Below are positions 22,176 to 30,348 of a stretch of 33,408 nucleotides of DNA, one piece after another; position 1 is the stretch's first letter, and each line of letters begins with the position of its first letter. The stretch comes from Nanobdellota archaeon. GTDB taxonomy: Archaea; Nanobdellota; Nanobdellia; Pacearchaeales; GW2011-AR1. The notes beneath the pieces were generated by a model. The model saw only the letters and a list, made by a program, of their open reading frames with translations. It had not been told where the DNA came from and did not search any database. The position numbers and the translations under genes were made by a program. Location: the NCBI GenBank assembly GCA_018901675.1, contig JAHIEH010000067.1:1-33408 (forward strand). The letters run 5' to 3'.

Positions 22176-23066
22176 TTAGCTATTCTTCATCTTCAAATAT
22201 TGAATTTTCCAAATTCTATATTCTTCTGATGAATTTAGGATATATCTTCTATTGGATTCGAAACATTTTTCCTTTATTAACTGGCTTATTATTTTCTCAT
22301 TAGATATTATCTTTGAAGCAAATCCTGCTTCTGCTAAGAATTTTTTGGCTTCGTCAATTGACTCAAAATAATTAAATTCTCTTCCAGTTACTTTAGCTAT
22401 TTTGTCCCTTATATTCTCTTTGCCTTTAGCTTCCTTATTCTTTTTCTTTATTCTTGAAAAATCTGGCGTTAACCACATGCCGTCTTTAGCATAGGTTTCA
22501 AAGAGGTATTTTATATTATCTCTGAATAGACTTTTCTCCTGTTTGTTAAAATACATAAGTAATCCTTCGTGAATTAGGACTAATTGCTTGCCTTTCCCTA
22601 CTTGTAGATAAAATTTCCCTATCTTGTTCATATCCTCTTTAACTAGGGGGTTAATCTTCATAAAAAACAAATTTTTGCAGTTGAGATTTTTATTTCTGAT
22701 TATATCTTTTAAGATACCCTTTTTCAACTTTATTAAATTGTTTAATTCTGTTTCAATATAAATAACATCTTTTTTACCTAAAAACTCTAAGCTTCGTGGA
22801 GATAAACCAGAAGCAATTTCTGCAATAAAAACATTATCTATCCTGGATAGCATATCATTTAATGAGATGTACCTTCCTTCTATAAAACCAATAAAATTAG
22901 AGTTATCTTTTAGGCTGTCCCCATAATCTGGCAAATCAGTTATATTATCAGAATATTTTGTGTCTATTAGCTGAACAATTTCTCTTGCAAAGGGAAGGTT
23001 TTGCTTAGCCCTCATTCTTGCGCAAAATACCGCTGTTGGGCTGATTTTAGAGAATTTCTTAATCAT
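22176..23066 (-). CDS. LCMT/TcmP-type methyltransferase
   Basis: The 296-residue protein matches the leucine-carboxyl-methyltransferase/TcmP superfamily: SPTAVFCARMRAKQNLPF at the start, FIAEIASGLSPRSLEF (about 80-95, the SAM site), YIETELNNLI, and LVLIHEGLLMYF (about 163-174). It uses S-adenosylmethionine to methylate a carboxyl or hydroxyl group. It is convergent with the biosynthetic operon, with only 23 bp between the stop codons. It may modify the same product, or be independent. A TATA-like stretch lies about 25 nt upstream. Confidence 0.8.
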   Translation of the reverse strand: MIKKFSKISPTAVFCARMRAKQNLPFAREIVQLIDTKYSDNITDLPDYGDSLKDNSNFIGFIEGRYISLNDMLSRIDNVFIAEIASGLSPRSLEFLGKKDVIYIETELNNLIKLKKGILKDIIRNKNLNCKNLFFMKINPLVKEDMNKIGKFYLQVGKGKQLVLIHEGLLMYFNKQEKSLFRDNIKYLFETYAKDGMWLTPDFSRIKKKNKEAKGKENIRDKIAKVTGREFNYFESIDEAKKFLAEAGFASKIISNEKIISQLIKEKCFESNRRYILNSSEEYRIWKIQYLKMKNS

Positions 23067-23161
23067 AAAAATATAAAATTATCTATACTTTTATTCTTTT
23101 CCCTTCTTATCAATACAAAAGTATCAAAACATTTAAAAATAGGAAAATTTTACTTTCTTAC

Positions 23162-23368
23162 ATGGAAATAACAAAGATAAGTTCAAAAGGCCAAATTGTG
23201 ATCCCCCTTAAAATAAGAAATCAGCTTGGAATAAATGAAGGATCTGTTTTAGCAATAGATACTGCAAATGAGATGGTAATATTAAAAAAGATAGATATTG
23301 ACTTATTAAAACAATTTAACAACAGCCTATTAGACTTAAAAAAAAGCAAGATAAAAAGAGTAGCATAA
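23162..23368 (+). CDS. AbrB/SpoVT-domain antitoxin-like protein
   Basis: The 68-residue protein begins ITKISSKGQIVIPLKIRNQL, the classical AbrB strand-helix, then GINEGSVLAID and a strand. The C-terminal tail (about 45-68) is helical and could bind a toxin. A TATA-like CATTTAAAAAT lies about 27 nt before the ATG (leaderless). It is convergent with the RelE-like gene (23415-23732), an unusual layout for a pair, so functional coupling is inferred only. Confidence 0.85.
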   Translation: MEITKISSKGQIVIPLKIRNQLGINEGSVLAIDTANEMVILKKIDIDLLKQFNNSLLDLKKSKIKRVA

Positions 23369-23372
23369 TCTA

Positions 23373-23434
23373 TTAATAATTGATTAATACTTTCTTAATA
23401 GGTTTAATAATTGATTAATACTTTCTTAATAGGT
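23373..23434. repeat. Perfect tandem duplication, 2 x 31 bp
   Basis: The 31-bp unit starts TTAATAATTGATTAATACTT and is repeated exactly at 23404-23434. The second copy includes the stop codon and last codons of the RelE-like gene, so the unit is a copy of that gene's 3' end. Confidence 0.9.
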
Positions 23435-23732
23435 TTTCTAGATACTTTTTAAATTCTGGAAGATATTTTATAATTTCCTCGATTGTCTCCTGTTGGGCTT
23501 TCTTCCCCCCTAAAGCAACAATCAAAACAGCAGATAAATCATCGTAGACAAGATAGTAAATTCTTTTTTCTCGCATTCTCTTTTCGCGAAAAAAACGATA
23601 CCTCGTTTGATCTCCAACATATGGGTTTTCCTTAAGCTGAAGAAATATCTTTTTAATTATCTCCTTGTCTGAGCTAGAAAGTTTATTCATCTCTTTTTCA
23701 AAGCTTTCAGTAGCATAAACTGCATAAGCCAT
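23415..23732 (-). CDS. RelE/ParE-type toxin-like protein
   Basis: The 105-residue protein has the RelE/ParE fold pattern: VYATESFEKEMNKLSSSDKE (first helices), YRFFREKRMREKRIYYLVYD (the basic strand pair, where RelE catalytic residues lie), then VLIVALGGKKAQQETIEEII and a C-terminal helix. RelE toxins cleave ribosome-bound mRNA. The only candidate antitoxin is the convergent AbrB-like gene. Its 3' end is duplicated in tandem directly downstream. Confidence 0.8.
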   Translation of the reverse strand: MAYAVYATESFEKEMNKLSSSDKEIIKKIFLQLKENPYVGDQTRYRFFREKRMREKRIYYLVYDDLSAVLIVALGGKKAQQETIEEIIKYLPEFKKYLENLLRKY

Positions 23733-23794
23733 AAAATCGTTAATGTTTGATTATATTTATCCCTTTCCCTTCATGTCATAATTGTGCAAGACCC

Positions 23795-23806
23795 GGACAT
23801 ATGTCC
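23795..23806. promoter_or_regulatory. Perfect palindrome GGACATATGTCC
   Basis: The 12-bp palindrome lies in the gene-poor stretch between the RelE-like gene and the acidic peptide. A second inverted repeat (ATCCTT/AAGGAT, 23837-23852) follows. Either could be an operator; no function is shown. Confidence 0.35.
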
Positions 23807-23889
23807 TGAACCTATACAAGCCACACAGCAACCGAAATCCTTAAAAAAGGATATTTCTTATGAGTTTGACTTAAATTAGGGGCGGAAAA

Positions 23890-24006
23890 ATGGAAAAATT
23901 CAAAAGGATTGAGGCGAGCTCTTCGGAAGAAAGTGAAGATACACCTTTCGAAGAAGAACCTGAAGAAGGTGCAGATAATTCCTCAGACGATTTTGGGGAT
24001 TATTAA
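23890..24006 (+). CDS. 38-residue acidic peptide
   Basis: The frame reads MEKFKRIEASSSEESEDTPF and then EEEPEEGADNSSDDFGDY. Apart from the first residues it is strongly acidic and probably unstructured. It lies 127 nt before the zincin gene, same strand. Composition and isolation suggest a real small protein, but no family or signal is recognised; it may be a binding or anti-sigma-like peptide. Confidence 0.4.
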   Translation: MEKFKRIEASSSEESEDTPFEEEPEEGADNSSDDFGDY

Positions 24007-24133
24007 ACCATTCAATTAAATCTTTTTCTTTTATTTTTTACTCTTGTCGTAAGCTTTAAACAAATTTGCAAAAAGTTTTTTTTGTCAAGAACCATACAAT
24101 AATTTTATAAAACTTAAAATACTTGATATATTT

Positions 24134-25045
24134 ATGGGGTGGAAAATATTTTTTAGTTTTTTATTTATATTGATTGTGATTGGGCTGTTAGGTATTTATT
24201 GGTTTGTTCCTTTTAGAGAAGTGGAGTTTCAACCAAGAGATGTTAATACCAATTTCAGCATTTCCGGCGGTGATAATCCTGAAATGCAGTTTTATCCCAA
24301 TATGAGATATCCAGAGTCAATGATTTCTTATAAAATTTATAATTGCCCTTTGAAAAAGAAAAATGATATGGAGCAGGCTTTTTACACACTATCCAATACA
24401 ACTATGCTAAAGTTTTATCCGGTTAATTTTAATGAAGAAATTGCTGTAACATGCGAGAGCAAGGAAAGGATTGAAGGGGGGCTGTTTATTGCAGGGGAAG
24501 GAGGGCCTACAAATATAACGCAGACAAGTTTGTTCAACATTATCACCCATGGGAAAATTCTTTTAATAAAGGAGTCTGACTGCCCAAGGCCGAATATCGC
24601 TATACATGAGTTATTGCATGCTCTGGGATTTGACCATTCTGACAATCCAAACAATGTTCTTCATAATATCACTAATTGTGATCAGACTATTGGCCAAGAT
24701 ACTATTAATGTGATAAAAAAGATTTATTCCACCTCCAGTTATTCTGATTTAGCGATAATTAATGCATCTGCAAGTATAGATGGAAGATATTTGAATATTG
24801 AAGCAAATCTGAGAAATAATGGACTTGCCAGGTCATCCCAATCAGAGATGATGATATACGCGGATGATAATCTGGCAAAAAACCTAACTTTAGACGAGAT
24901 GCAATTTGGATATGGATTAAAAATCACTTTAAAAAATATTTGGGTGTCTAATGCCAAAATTCAAACAGTAAAAATTCAAATAAACTCCCATTCTGAAGAG
25001 TTGAACAAAGAAAATAACCAAATCACACTAAGAATTAAAGATTAA
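24134..25045 (+). CDS. Membrane-anchored zinc metallopeptidase (metzincin-like)
   Basis: The 303-residue protein has an N-terminal membrane anchor (about 5-26). An outward-facing domain follows, with the zinc site H158-E159-L-L-H162-A-L-G-F-D-H168 and a later NNVLHN that may serve as a Met-turn-like loop. This HExxHxxGxxH is the metzincin signature. The C-terminal part (about 205-303) reads as a CARDB-like beta domain (LRNNGLARSS, NIWVSNAKIQTVKIQIN). It is likely cell-surface and degrades proteins or peptides outside the cell. A TATA box, TTTTATAAAAC, 26 nt before the ATG gives a leaderless start. Tiny acidic peptides flank it on both sides. Confidence 0.82.
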   Translation: MGWKIFFSFLFILIVIGLLGIYWFVPFREVEFQPRDVNTNFSISGGDNPEMQFYPNMRYPESMISYKIYNCPLKKKNDMEQAFYTLSNTTMLKFYPVNFNEEIAVTCESKERIEGGLFIAGEGGPTNITQTSLFNIITHGKILLIKESDCPRPNIAIHELLHALGFDHSDNPNNVLHNITNCDQTIGQDTINVIKKIYSTSSYSDLAIINASASIDGRYLNIEANLRNNGLARSSQSEMMIYADDNLAKNLTLDEMQFGYGLKITLKNIWVSNAKIQTVKIQINSHSEELNKENNQITLRIKD

Positions 25046-25075
25046 AAATCAAAAATAAAAAAATAAAAAAAAGAA

Positions 25076-25180
25076 TTATTCCTCTTCAAGAAAACCCAAA
25101 TCTAACTCATCGTCGCCGGATTCTTTATCCCTCTCATCTTCGATGAGCTCTAAATTATCGTTCACCTTTTGAGACCTCAT
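25076..25180 (-). CDS. 34-residue acidic peptide
   Basis: The frame reads MRSQKVNDNLELIEDERDKE and then SGDDELDLGFLEEE. It is strongly acidic and lies 31 nt after the zincin gene on the opposite strand. No family is recognised. A second acidic peptide lies on the other side of the zincin gene. Confidence 0.4.
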   Translation of the reverse strand: MRSQKVNDNLELIEDERDKESGDDELDLGFLEEE

Positions 25181-25358
25181 TTTTTTATTAAATTTCTAAG
25201 ATGTAAGCAGTTTTTAAGGATTTCGGTTTTGTATTGGATATGAGATTTATGTATTTTTATCTTTGATAACCATCTTAAAAGAAGAAGAATTATGAGTTCT
25301 AGGAAATATAATCACAAATCTTGGGCGGTTTATATGCAACTAAAGAACAAAATTAAAC

Positions 25359-26117
25359 TTAACGGCCACCTTGAGTTACACCACCTAATCCAATAATAGG
25401 TGGAAGTTCTCCAACTGTTGAATGGTCAAAACCCCCAACAAAAAGTTCCTGAATTCCTCCAATAAATACACTGTTTCCACCGCCAGCACCACCTCCGGCT
25501 CGATTACCAACACCGCCAGCACCACCACCAAACCCTGCTCCTGCACCTCCTCCTTGATTACCTGCTCCTGCTTGACCATAACCACCTCCGCCTCCAGCAC
25601 TTTGTCCTGTTATCTGAGCATAACCACCTCCACCACCATATGTGCCTATTTGTCCTTGAGGAATGCCTAGAACTATTTTTGGAAGACTTTCCCCACTTGT
25701 ATTTTGCAATTGGTGATATTTAGTTTCTAAATCTTCAAAAACTTCATGTCTAAGTCTATAGGGAGTAGATATAAAAATAGTTCCGTCTGTTTGGACTTTG
25801 AAATCTAATCCTTTTTGACGCAATATTACCTTGAGTGCTGTCCTAGCGGATACATTTTTAAGTTTGATAGAAGGCACTTCTACATTTATTTTATTTTGGT
25901 TTATTCCATGATTATAATTTAGATTTTTTGCATTTTGCGGAGAATTTAAGTATCTTGCGTTTTGATTTATAGATTCTGGCGAAACTCTGACAACCTTGTT
26001 TTCTAAGGTTTTTTCATTAGCTTTCTCATTAATTTTTTCCGCAAGAGAATTGCATGTAGGAGTCCAAAATCCAAGAAGAAATGCCAAACCATAAATACAC
26101 AATTTTTTCTTCATCAT
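25359..26117 (-). CDS. Secreted protein with STN-like domain and Gly-rich tail
   Basis: The 252-residue protein has an N-terminal signal peptide (about 1-26). A Cys in PTCNSLAE is at a lipid-attachment place but without a normal lipobox. Then comes an STN-type domain (about 75-130): VEVPSIKLKNVSARTALKVI, LRQKGLDFKVQTDGTIFIST and PYRLRHEVFEDL. The last 100 residues are Gly/Ala-rich repeats. STN domains occur in secretins and TonB-dependent proteins and are bacterial, as is the planctomycete-like layout. Such a protein is unexpected in an archaeal setting and suggests acquisition from a bacterium. It would sit in the envelope or outside the cell. Confidence 0.65.
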   Translation of the reverse strand: MMKKKLCIYGLAFLLGFWTPTCNSLAEKINEKANEKTLENKVVRVSPESINQNARYLNSPQNAKNLNYNHGINQNKINVEVPSIKLKNVSARTALKVILRQKGLDFKVQTDGTIFISTPYRLRHEVFEDLETKYHQLQNTSGESLPKIVLGIPQGQIGTYGGGGGYAQITGQSAGGGGGYGQAGAGNQGGGAGAGFGGGAGGVGNRAGGGAGGGNSVFIGGIQELFVGGFDHSTVGELPPIIGLGGVTQGGR

Positions 26118-26205
26118 TTTCCCTTTTTAGACCTTATAAATTAAGCTTTTGAAATATATAAGTTTTTTGTTTTTGATTACTATTTTTAAATAAGAAATAA
26201 AAATA

Positions 26206-26320
26206 TCCCCGTGCCCAGAGTCGAACTGGGGATCTTCCGGTTGCTGTTTTTGATTATAAACGGAACTTATCTTCAATTAAAATCTACAGCCAGACGCTTT
26301 AGCCACTAAGCTACACGGGG
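26206..26320 (-). tRNA. tRNA-Tyr (GTA) with a 42-nt intron
   Basis: The mature 73-nt tRNA is built from exon 1 (26320 down to 26284) and exon 2 (26241 down to 26206), with the intron at 26283-26242. Acceptor CCCCGTG pairs with CACGGGG, and anticodon stem TCTGG pairs with CCGGA around CTGTAGA. The T arm is CCCAG-TTCGACT-CTGGG, and the discriminator is A. C1-G72 is the archaeal tyrosine identity pair. The intron lies after position 37, the common archaeal site. The first 13 nt plus two upstream bases are duplicated at 26402-26416. Confidence 0.92.
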
Positions 26321-26322
26321 CT
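26308..26322. repeat. 15-bp repeat, tRNA-Tyr 5' end copy
   Basis: AAGCTACACGGGGCT (the start of tRNA-Tyr on the minus strand plus two upstream bases) occurs exactly again at 26402-26416. The two copies flank 79 bp. Confidence 0.8.
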
Positions 26323-26377
26323 CATTTATCCATGTAGCGACTTTGACATCAAAACTCTGATTCATCTTGTCTGAGGG

Positions 26378-26403
26378 TTGATAAGGGAAGTATCCCTTAT
26401 CAA
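26378..26403. other. 11-bp hairpin between the repeats
   Basis: TTGATAAGGGA and TCCCTTATCAA are perfect inverted arms with an AGTA loop. It touches the outer copy of the tRNA-end repeat. It could be the mark of a small inserted element or a structured RNA. Confidence 0.6.
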
Positions 26404-26416
26404 GCTACACGGGGCT
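26402..26416. repeat. 15-bp repeat, second copy of the tRNA-Tyr 5' end
   Basis: This is an exact copy of 26308-26322. It looks like a target-site duplication or att-like scar at a tRNA gene. It is too short to encode a working tRNA. Confidence 0.8.
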
Positions 26417-26499
26417 AAGATTAAGATAAAAAAAGAATTAATAAAGGTTTTGATTGGTTTTATTCCTTTATCAAGGGCGTTTATCTCTTTGATGTTATT

Positions 26500-27882
26500 T
26501 TAATCTTCCACATCTTTTGTTCTCTGCTCAGCAACGAAGAAAGCACGGTTGGACTGGCTCTCTTTAACTTCTCCATTCCTCTCATAAACTGCTGCTGCAG
26601 ATGGTAAAGCGAATTTTCCAAAAACTCCAACTTTTGAATATATAATATACGAAATCACCCTTGTTTCTCCTGCTTCTAATTTTTCAAAGTGCCATTCTAC
26701 TCTCTTGTTTTTCTCATCAACTTTTTTTGGTGTTTCCCCACCAAATCTTTCATAAACTTTAACTAAATTTGGAAGCCTGTCAATAATATCCACTTTCTCT
26801 ATGTATTTCTTTGCATTTACTAATATAGAAACTTTCAAGGCGAATTCTCCGCCTTTAGCATTAACAAATGAAACTTTCTTATTCATTACCAAATCATTTT
26901 CTGAATATTTTTTTGCAAGTGCTACAATCATAACTATAAACAGGATTATCAATAAAGGAAAAAACCAGTTTGTTTTTATTATGATATTAAGCGATTCTCC
27001 TGGCTTTATCTTTTGATTCCAGGTGTAATCCACATTAAAGCCTCGCCTTTCTACATTAGATGGTTCTGGAGTGATAGTTGTAAACAGCCTTGAAATTATG
27101 TTTTTCTTTATGACTATGCCCGAATTAGTGAGGATATTCCCTTCATTTGTTTTTATTATTTTTCTTGTATGAATAAAAAACCCATATTCATTCTTTATTT
27201 CGGTGGATATGTCTTTCTCAATGAATTTTATAATCCCCTCTATCTTTTCTTTTTTTCCGTTAATATCCACTTCCACATTTAAAGTGTAGAACCCTGCCAT
27301 TAATTTTTTGAAATCTTCCTTATTCAATTTAACACTAAATTCCTTCTTTTCATTAGGGCCAAGAGTGAGGTCCTCTCCGAAATTAAAGAAAGGAGAGGAG
27401 AATTTAGCATTCATCTCGCCAAAATTAAAATTTTCTTTATTGTGGATATAGATTTTAATCATGTTCGATTCAGGGTCTACTTCTCCTGAGCCAACTTCGA
27501 ATGCATCTTTCAATTCAACAATTTTGATTGTTAATCTGTCTTTTACTTCAGAATAGTCACTTCCCTGCACACGATATTCAAAAGTGTAAAAGCCCCGGTA
27601 GTCAAAATTCTCCTGAGTGTAGATCATTAATTGAATATCTTTTGTTTCAGCAGAGTTTATTTGCACACTTCCAGAAGGAATCATGCGCAATCCAATAAGA
27701 TTGTAAAATTGAAAATAATCGCTAAATCCAAGGTTGGTTACTTTTAAATTAAATACTGCAGGTTTATCCAATCCCAATATAATTGCCTCATCATCATTCT
27801 GTTTTTCAATTTTAAGATTTATTGCAAGAATGGATGGCAGTATCAGCAAGATTAAAAGTGTAAGAATATATATCTTTTTCAT
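26500..27882 (-). CDS. Secreted/membrane beta-sandwich protein (COG1361-like)
   Basis: The 460-residue protein has a signal peptide (1-20), then repeated beta-sandwich-type regions, including VFNLKVTNLGFSDYFQFYN, which is typical of NEW3/COG1361-like surface proteins. A membrane helix (about 308-330, NWFFPLLIILFIVMIVALAK) follows. A last domain after it (VSILVNAKKYIEKVDIIDRL ...) would lie in the cytoplasm if the topology is simple. Proteins of this kind carry out surface or cell-envelope roles in archaea. A TATA box, TTTAAATATG, lies about 25 nt before the ATG (leaderless). Confidence 0.7.
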   Translation of the reverse strand: MKKIYILTLLILLILPSILAINLKIEKQNDDEAIILGLDKPAVFNLKVTNLGFSDYFQFYNLIGLRMIPSGSVQINSAETKDIQLMIYTQENFDYRGFYTFEYRVQGSDYSEVKDRLTIKIVELKDAFEVGSGEVDPESNMIKIYIHNKENFNFGEMNAKFSSPFFNFGEDLTLGPNEKKEFSVKLNKEDFKKLMAGFYTLNVEVDINGKKEKIEGIIKFIEKDISTEIKNEYGFFIHTRKIIKTNEGNILTNSGIVIKKNIISRLFTTITPEPSNVERRGFNVDYTWNQKIKPGESLNIIIKTNWFFPLLIILFIVMIVALAKKYSENDLVMNKKVSFVNAKGGEFALKVSILVNAKKYIEKVDIIDRLPNLVKVYERFGGETPKKVDEKNKRVEWHFEKLEAGETRVISYIIYSKVGVFGKFALPSAAAVYERNGEVKESQSNRAFFVAEQRTKDVED

Positions 27883-28040
27883 AAAAAAATTATGGCTAGT
27901 TCATATTTAAAGATTTCTATTTGCATATTTTTGTAACATCTTTAAAATGTTCCAAAATTTTGTGATATCTCAACATTCAGATAGGGTTTATCTGTTTGAA
28001 GAATGTTATCCAGCTTCGATAACTCCTTACAATTATATTT

Positions 28041-28544
28041 TTATTTTTTCCCCTCTAAATCCAAGAATGCCTTTGCCTGGGCTAAAAATTCATCTAAATC
28101 CTCCACGAGTTTATCCTCTAACTGCTTGACTCTCGCGCTTATAATCCATTTTTCATAAATACTTCTTAAAAATTTTTGAATTGAAGTCCTCTCAAATTTT
28201 CCTTTGTAATCTCTTACCAAGATGCCTTTAACTTCCACTTCCACACTTCCTTTATTTGTTTTTTCTTTAACGCCGTTCTGGCTGATTTCTACCTCGCTTA
28301 ATTTTAATATAACAAATTTAACATTCACTTTAAACCTGAAATAATCAGTAACGTCTCTCCTTCCTTCCCATTCAACTTCAACATCTTTTGTATCTCCGCT
28401 TAATTTTTCAGTGTATTTCCCCTCTGCTACATGCAAGTTTGTTTCTGATACAAGCCAGTCGTGGCAGAATTTATAGAAATCTTTAAATGAGAAAATTCCT
28501 GTTGATTTTATCTTGCTCTTAAAAATTGCTTCTTCTTCTGACAT
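28041..28544 (-). CDS. Conserved hypothetical protein with C-terminal coiled coil
   Basis: The 167-residue protein has a first part of predicted strands and helices (about 15-100; FKDFYKFCHDWL, DVEVEWEGRRDVTDYF, VNVKFVILKLSEVEI). A C-terminal helix of about 50 residues (RVKQLEDKLVEDLDEFLAQA) follows. No catalytic motif is visible. I recall similar small proteins in DPANN genomes, but with no known function. It precedes nothing in an obvious operon. Confidence 0.7.
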   Translation of the reverse strand: MSEEEAIFKSKIKSTGIFSFKDFYKFCHDWLVSETNLHVAEGKYTEKLSGDTKDVEVEWEGRRDVTDYFRFKVNVKFVILKLSEVEISQNGVKEKTNKGSVEVEVKGILVRDYKGKFERTSIQKFLRSIYEKWIISARVKQLEDKLVEDLDEFLAQAKAFLDLEGKK

Positions 28545-28601
28545 CTTTTTAGATTAAACTAATTTATAATTTAGTTATACAAAAGATGAGGGAATTTCCT
28601 T

Positions 28602-30224
28602 TTAAAAATTCTTCGGTGAAGGCCTGCTTAAACACGCTTTGACAAATCCAAGAAATAAGGGGCTGGGTTTTAATGGGCGTGATGTGAATTCTGGATGTGC
28701 TTGAGTGGCAACAAAAAAATAATTATTCGGCAATTCTAAAAATTCCATCAACTTCCCGTCAGGAGATTTTCCTGAAAATATAATACCATTCTCTTCCAGG
28801 AGAGATATATAATTGCTGTTTACTTCATATCTGTGCCTGTGGCGTTCAAAAGCCACATCTGTTCCGTATAGAGATTGGACAATTGAGTCAGGTTTTAGTT
28901 TTGCAACATATCTTCCAAGTCTCATTGTTCCGCCTTTGTTATATATCTCTTTTTGTTCTTGCAGAATGTCTATAACTGGATGATTAGTTTCAGGGTCTAT
29001 TTCTGTGCTGTTTGCCATATTTAAACTGCATAAACTTCTTGCATATTCTACGACTGCCAGCTGAAATCCGAAACATAATCCTAAGAAAGGCAGGTTATTT
29101 TCTCTGGCGTATTTTATGCATTCAATCTTTCCTTCTGCGCCACGGCTTCCAAATCCCCCTGGGACTAATATCCCATCTACATCTTTTAGTGCTTCTTCTG
29201 GTTTTATTTTTCCTTCTTCAATATCTGTTGTTTCAATCCACTTGATTTCTATACTGCACCCAAGATTCCCGCAACAATGATTAAACGCTTCTTGGATAGA
29301 AGCATAGGCATCTTTTAATGAGGTGTATTTTCCTGTAACTGCTATTTTAATCTTTTTATTGGTATCCCCCATTTTTTCAACAAACTCCTTCCAATATTCT
29401 AAGTTATCCATTTTGGGATACATACCTAATTTAGACAAAATCTTTTCTGCGACTTGCTGTTTTTCAAGGACAAGAGGTATCTCATAAATGTTCTTTAAAT
29501 CCGGACCGGATATTATGCATTCCTTATCCACCCCGCAGAATCTTGATATTTTCTCAGCTATTTTATCATCAAGATATCTTTCTGACCTGCAGAAAATCAT
29601 GTCTGGAACAATCCCCATTTCTCTGAGCATTTTTACTGATTGCTGCGCAGGCTTTGTTTTCTGCTCTCCGACTACGCCTATAACCGGGACTAAAGTGCAA
29701 TGAACAAAGAAAACATCTCTATCCAGAGAAAGTTCGCGGACAGATTCAAGAAATATCTGGTTTTCAATATCTCCTACAGTTCCCCCAATTTCTATTAAAA
29801 CAATTTCTGCATAATTTTTTTCTGCTATATCCTTGAATTGCTGCTGAAGCTCTTCGCTGATATGCGGGATTAACTGAACTGTCTTTCCAAGATAGTCCCC
29901 CCTTCTTTCTTTTTCTATAACTTTTCTGTATATTTTTCCGGTAGTTATGTTTGAATCACTTGTCAAAGTCAAGTCAAGAAATCTTTCATAATTCCCTAAA
30001 TCCATGTCTACTTCTGAGCCATCATCCAGAACAAATACTTCTCCATGCTCTGTGGGGTTCATAGTTCCTGCATCTATGTTAATATAAGGGTCTATTTTTA
30101 TAGGGATTGTTTTATATCCCTTTGACTGCAGAAGTTTGCCTAATGAGGAGATAAACAAGCCTTTTCCCAGCCCGGATAAAACTCCGCCTGTAACTACAAC
30201 AAATTTCGCCTCTTTTTTTTGCAT
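28602..30224 (-). CDS. pyrG: CTP synthase
   Basis: The 540 residues match the family's usual length. The N-terminal amidoligase domain has the P-loop GGVLSGLGKGLFISSLGKLL and the DPYINIDAGTMNPTEHGEVF UTP/Mg segment. The C-terminal class I glutaminase has C384 in LCFGFQ and H510 and E512 in QAHPEFTSRP. It makes CTP from UTP and glutamine, the last step of pyrimidine nucleotide synthesis. A TATA box is about 28 nt before the ATG, so the transcript is likely leaderless; it overlaps a perfect 12-bp palindrome, TTAAGGCCTTAA. The gene follows the CBS gene but has its own promoter. Confidence 0.97.
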   Translation of the reverse strand: MQKKEAKFVVVTGGVLSGLGKGLFISSLGKLLQSKGYKTIPIKIDPYINIDAGTMNPTEHGEVFVLDDGSEVDMDLGNYERFLDLTLTSDSNITTGKIYRKVIEKERRGDYLGKTVQLIPHISEELQQQFKDIAEKNYAEIVLIEIGGTVGDIENQIFLESVRELSLDRDVFFVHCTLVPVIGVVGEQKTKPAQQSVKMLREMGIVPDMIFCRSERYLDDKIAEKISRFCGVDKECIISGPDLKNIYEIPLVLEKQQVAEKILSKLGMYPKMDNLEYWKEFVEKMGDTNKKIKIAVTGKYTSLKDAYASIQEAFNHCCGNLGCSIEIKWIETTDIEEGKIKPEEALKDVDGILVPGGFGSRGAEGKIECIKYARENNLPFLGLCFGFQLAVVEYARSLCSLNMANSTEIDPETNHPVIDILQEQKEIYNKGGTMRLGRYVAKLKPDSIVQSLYGTDVAFERHRHRYEVNSNYISLLEENGIIFSGKSPDGKLMEFLELPNNYFFVATQAHPEFTSRPLKPSPLFLGFVKACLSRPSPKNF

Positions 30225-30236
30225 AAATCTAAAAAG

Positions 30237-30248
30237 TTAAGGCCTTAA
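30237..30248 (-). promoter_or_regulatory. Palindrome TTAAGGCCTTAA at the pyrG promoter
   Basis: The perfect 12-bp palindrome overlaps the TATA-like TTTTTAAGG before pyrG. It may be an operator or chance. Confidence 0.3.
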
Positions 30249-30300
30249 AAAGTCTTTCTATTCTCTACACTATACTTTTTTGATTGAGGATTAAACAAAG

Positions 30301-30331
30301 AACTGAATACAAAATGTTACTTAATTCAGTT
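30301..30331. terminator. Inverted repeat after the CBS gene
   Basis: AACTGAAT (30301-30308) and ATTCAGTT (30324-30331) are 8-bp inverted arms with a 15-nt loop, between the CBS gene stop and pyrG. The place fits a terminator. Its loop is long for a simple one. Confidence 0.35.
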
Positions 30332-30348
30332 ATCTATAACTGCAATCT

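Noticed and set aside
25422..25670. Thr/Ser-rich open frame opposite the Gly-rich gene
   Set aside because: It is the mirror of the Gly-rich repeats of the STN protein; codon bias of the real gene explains it.
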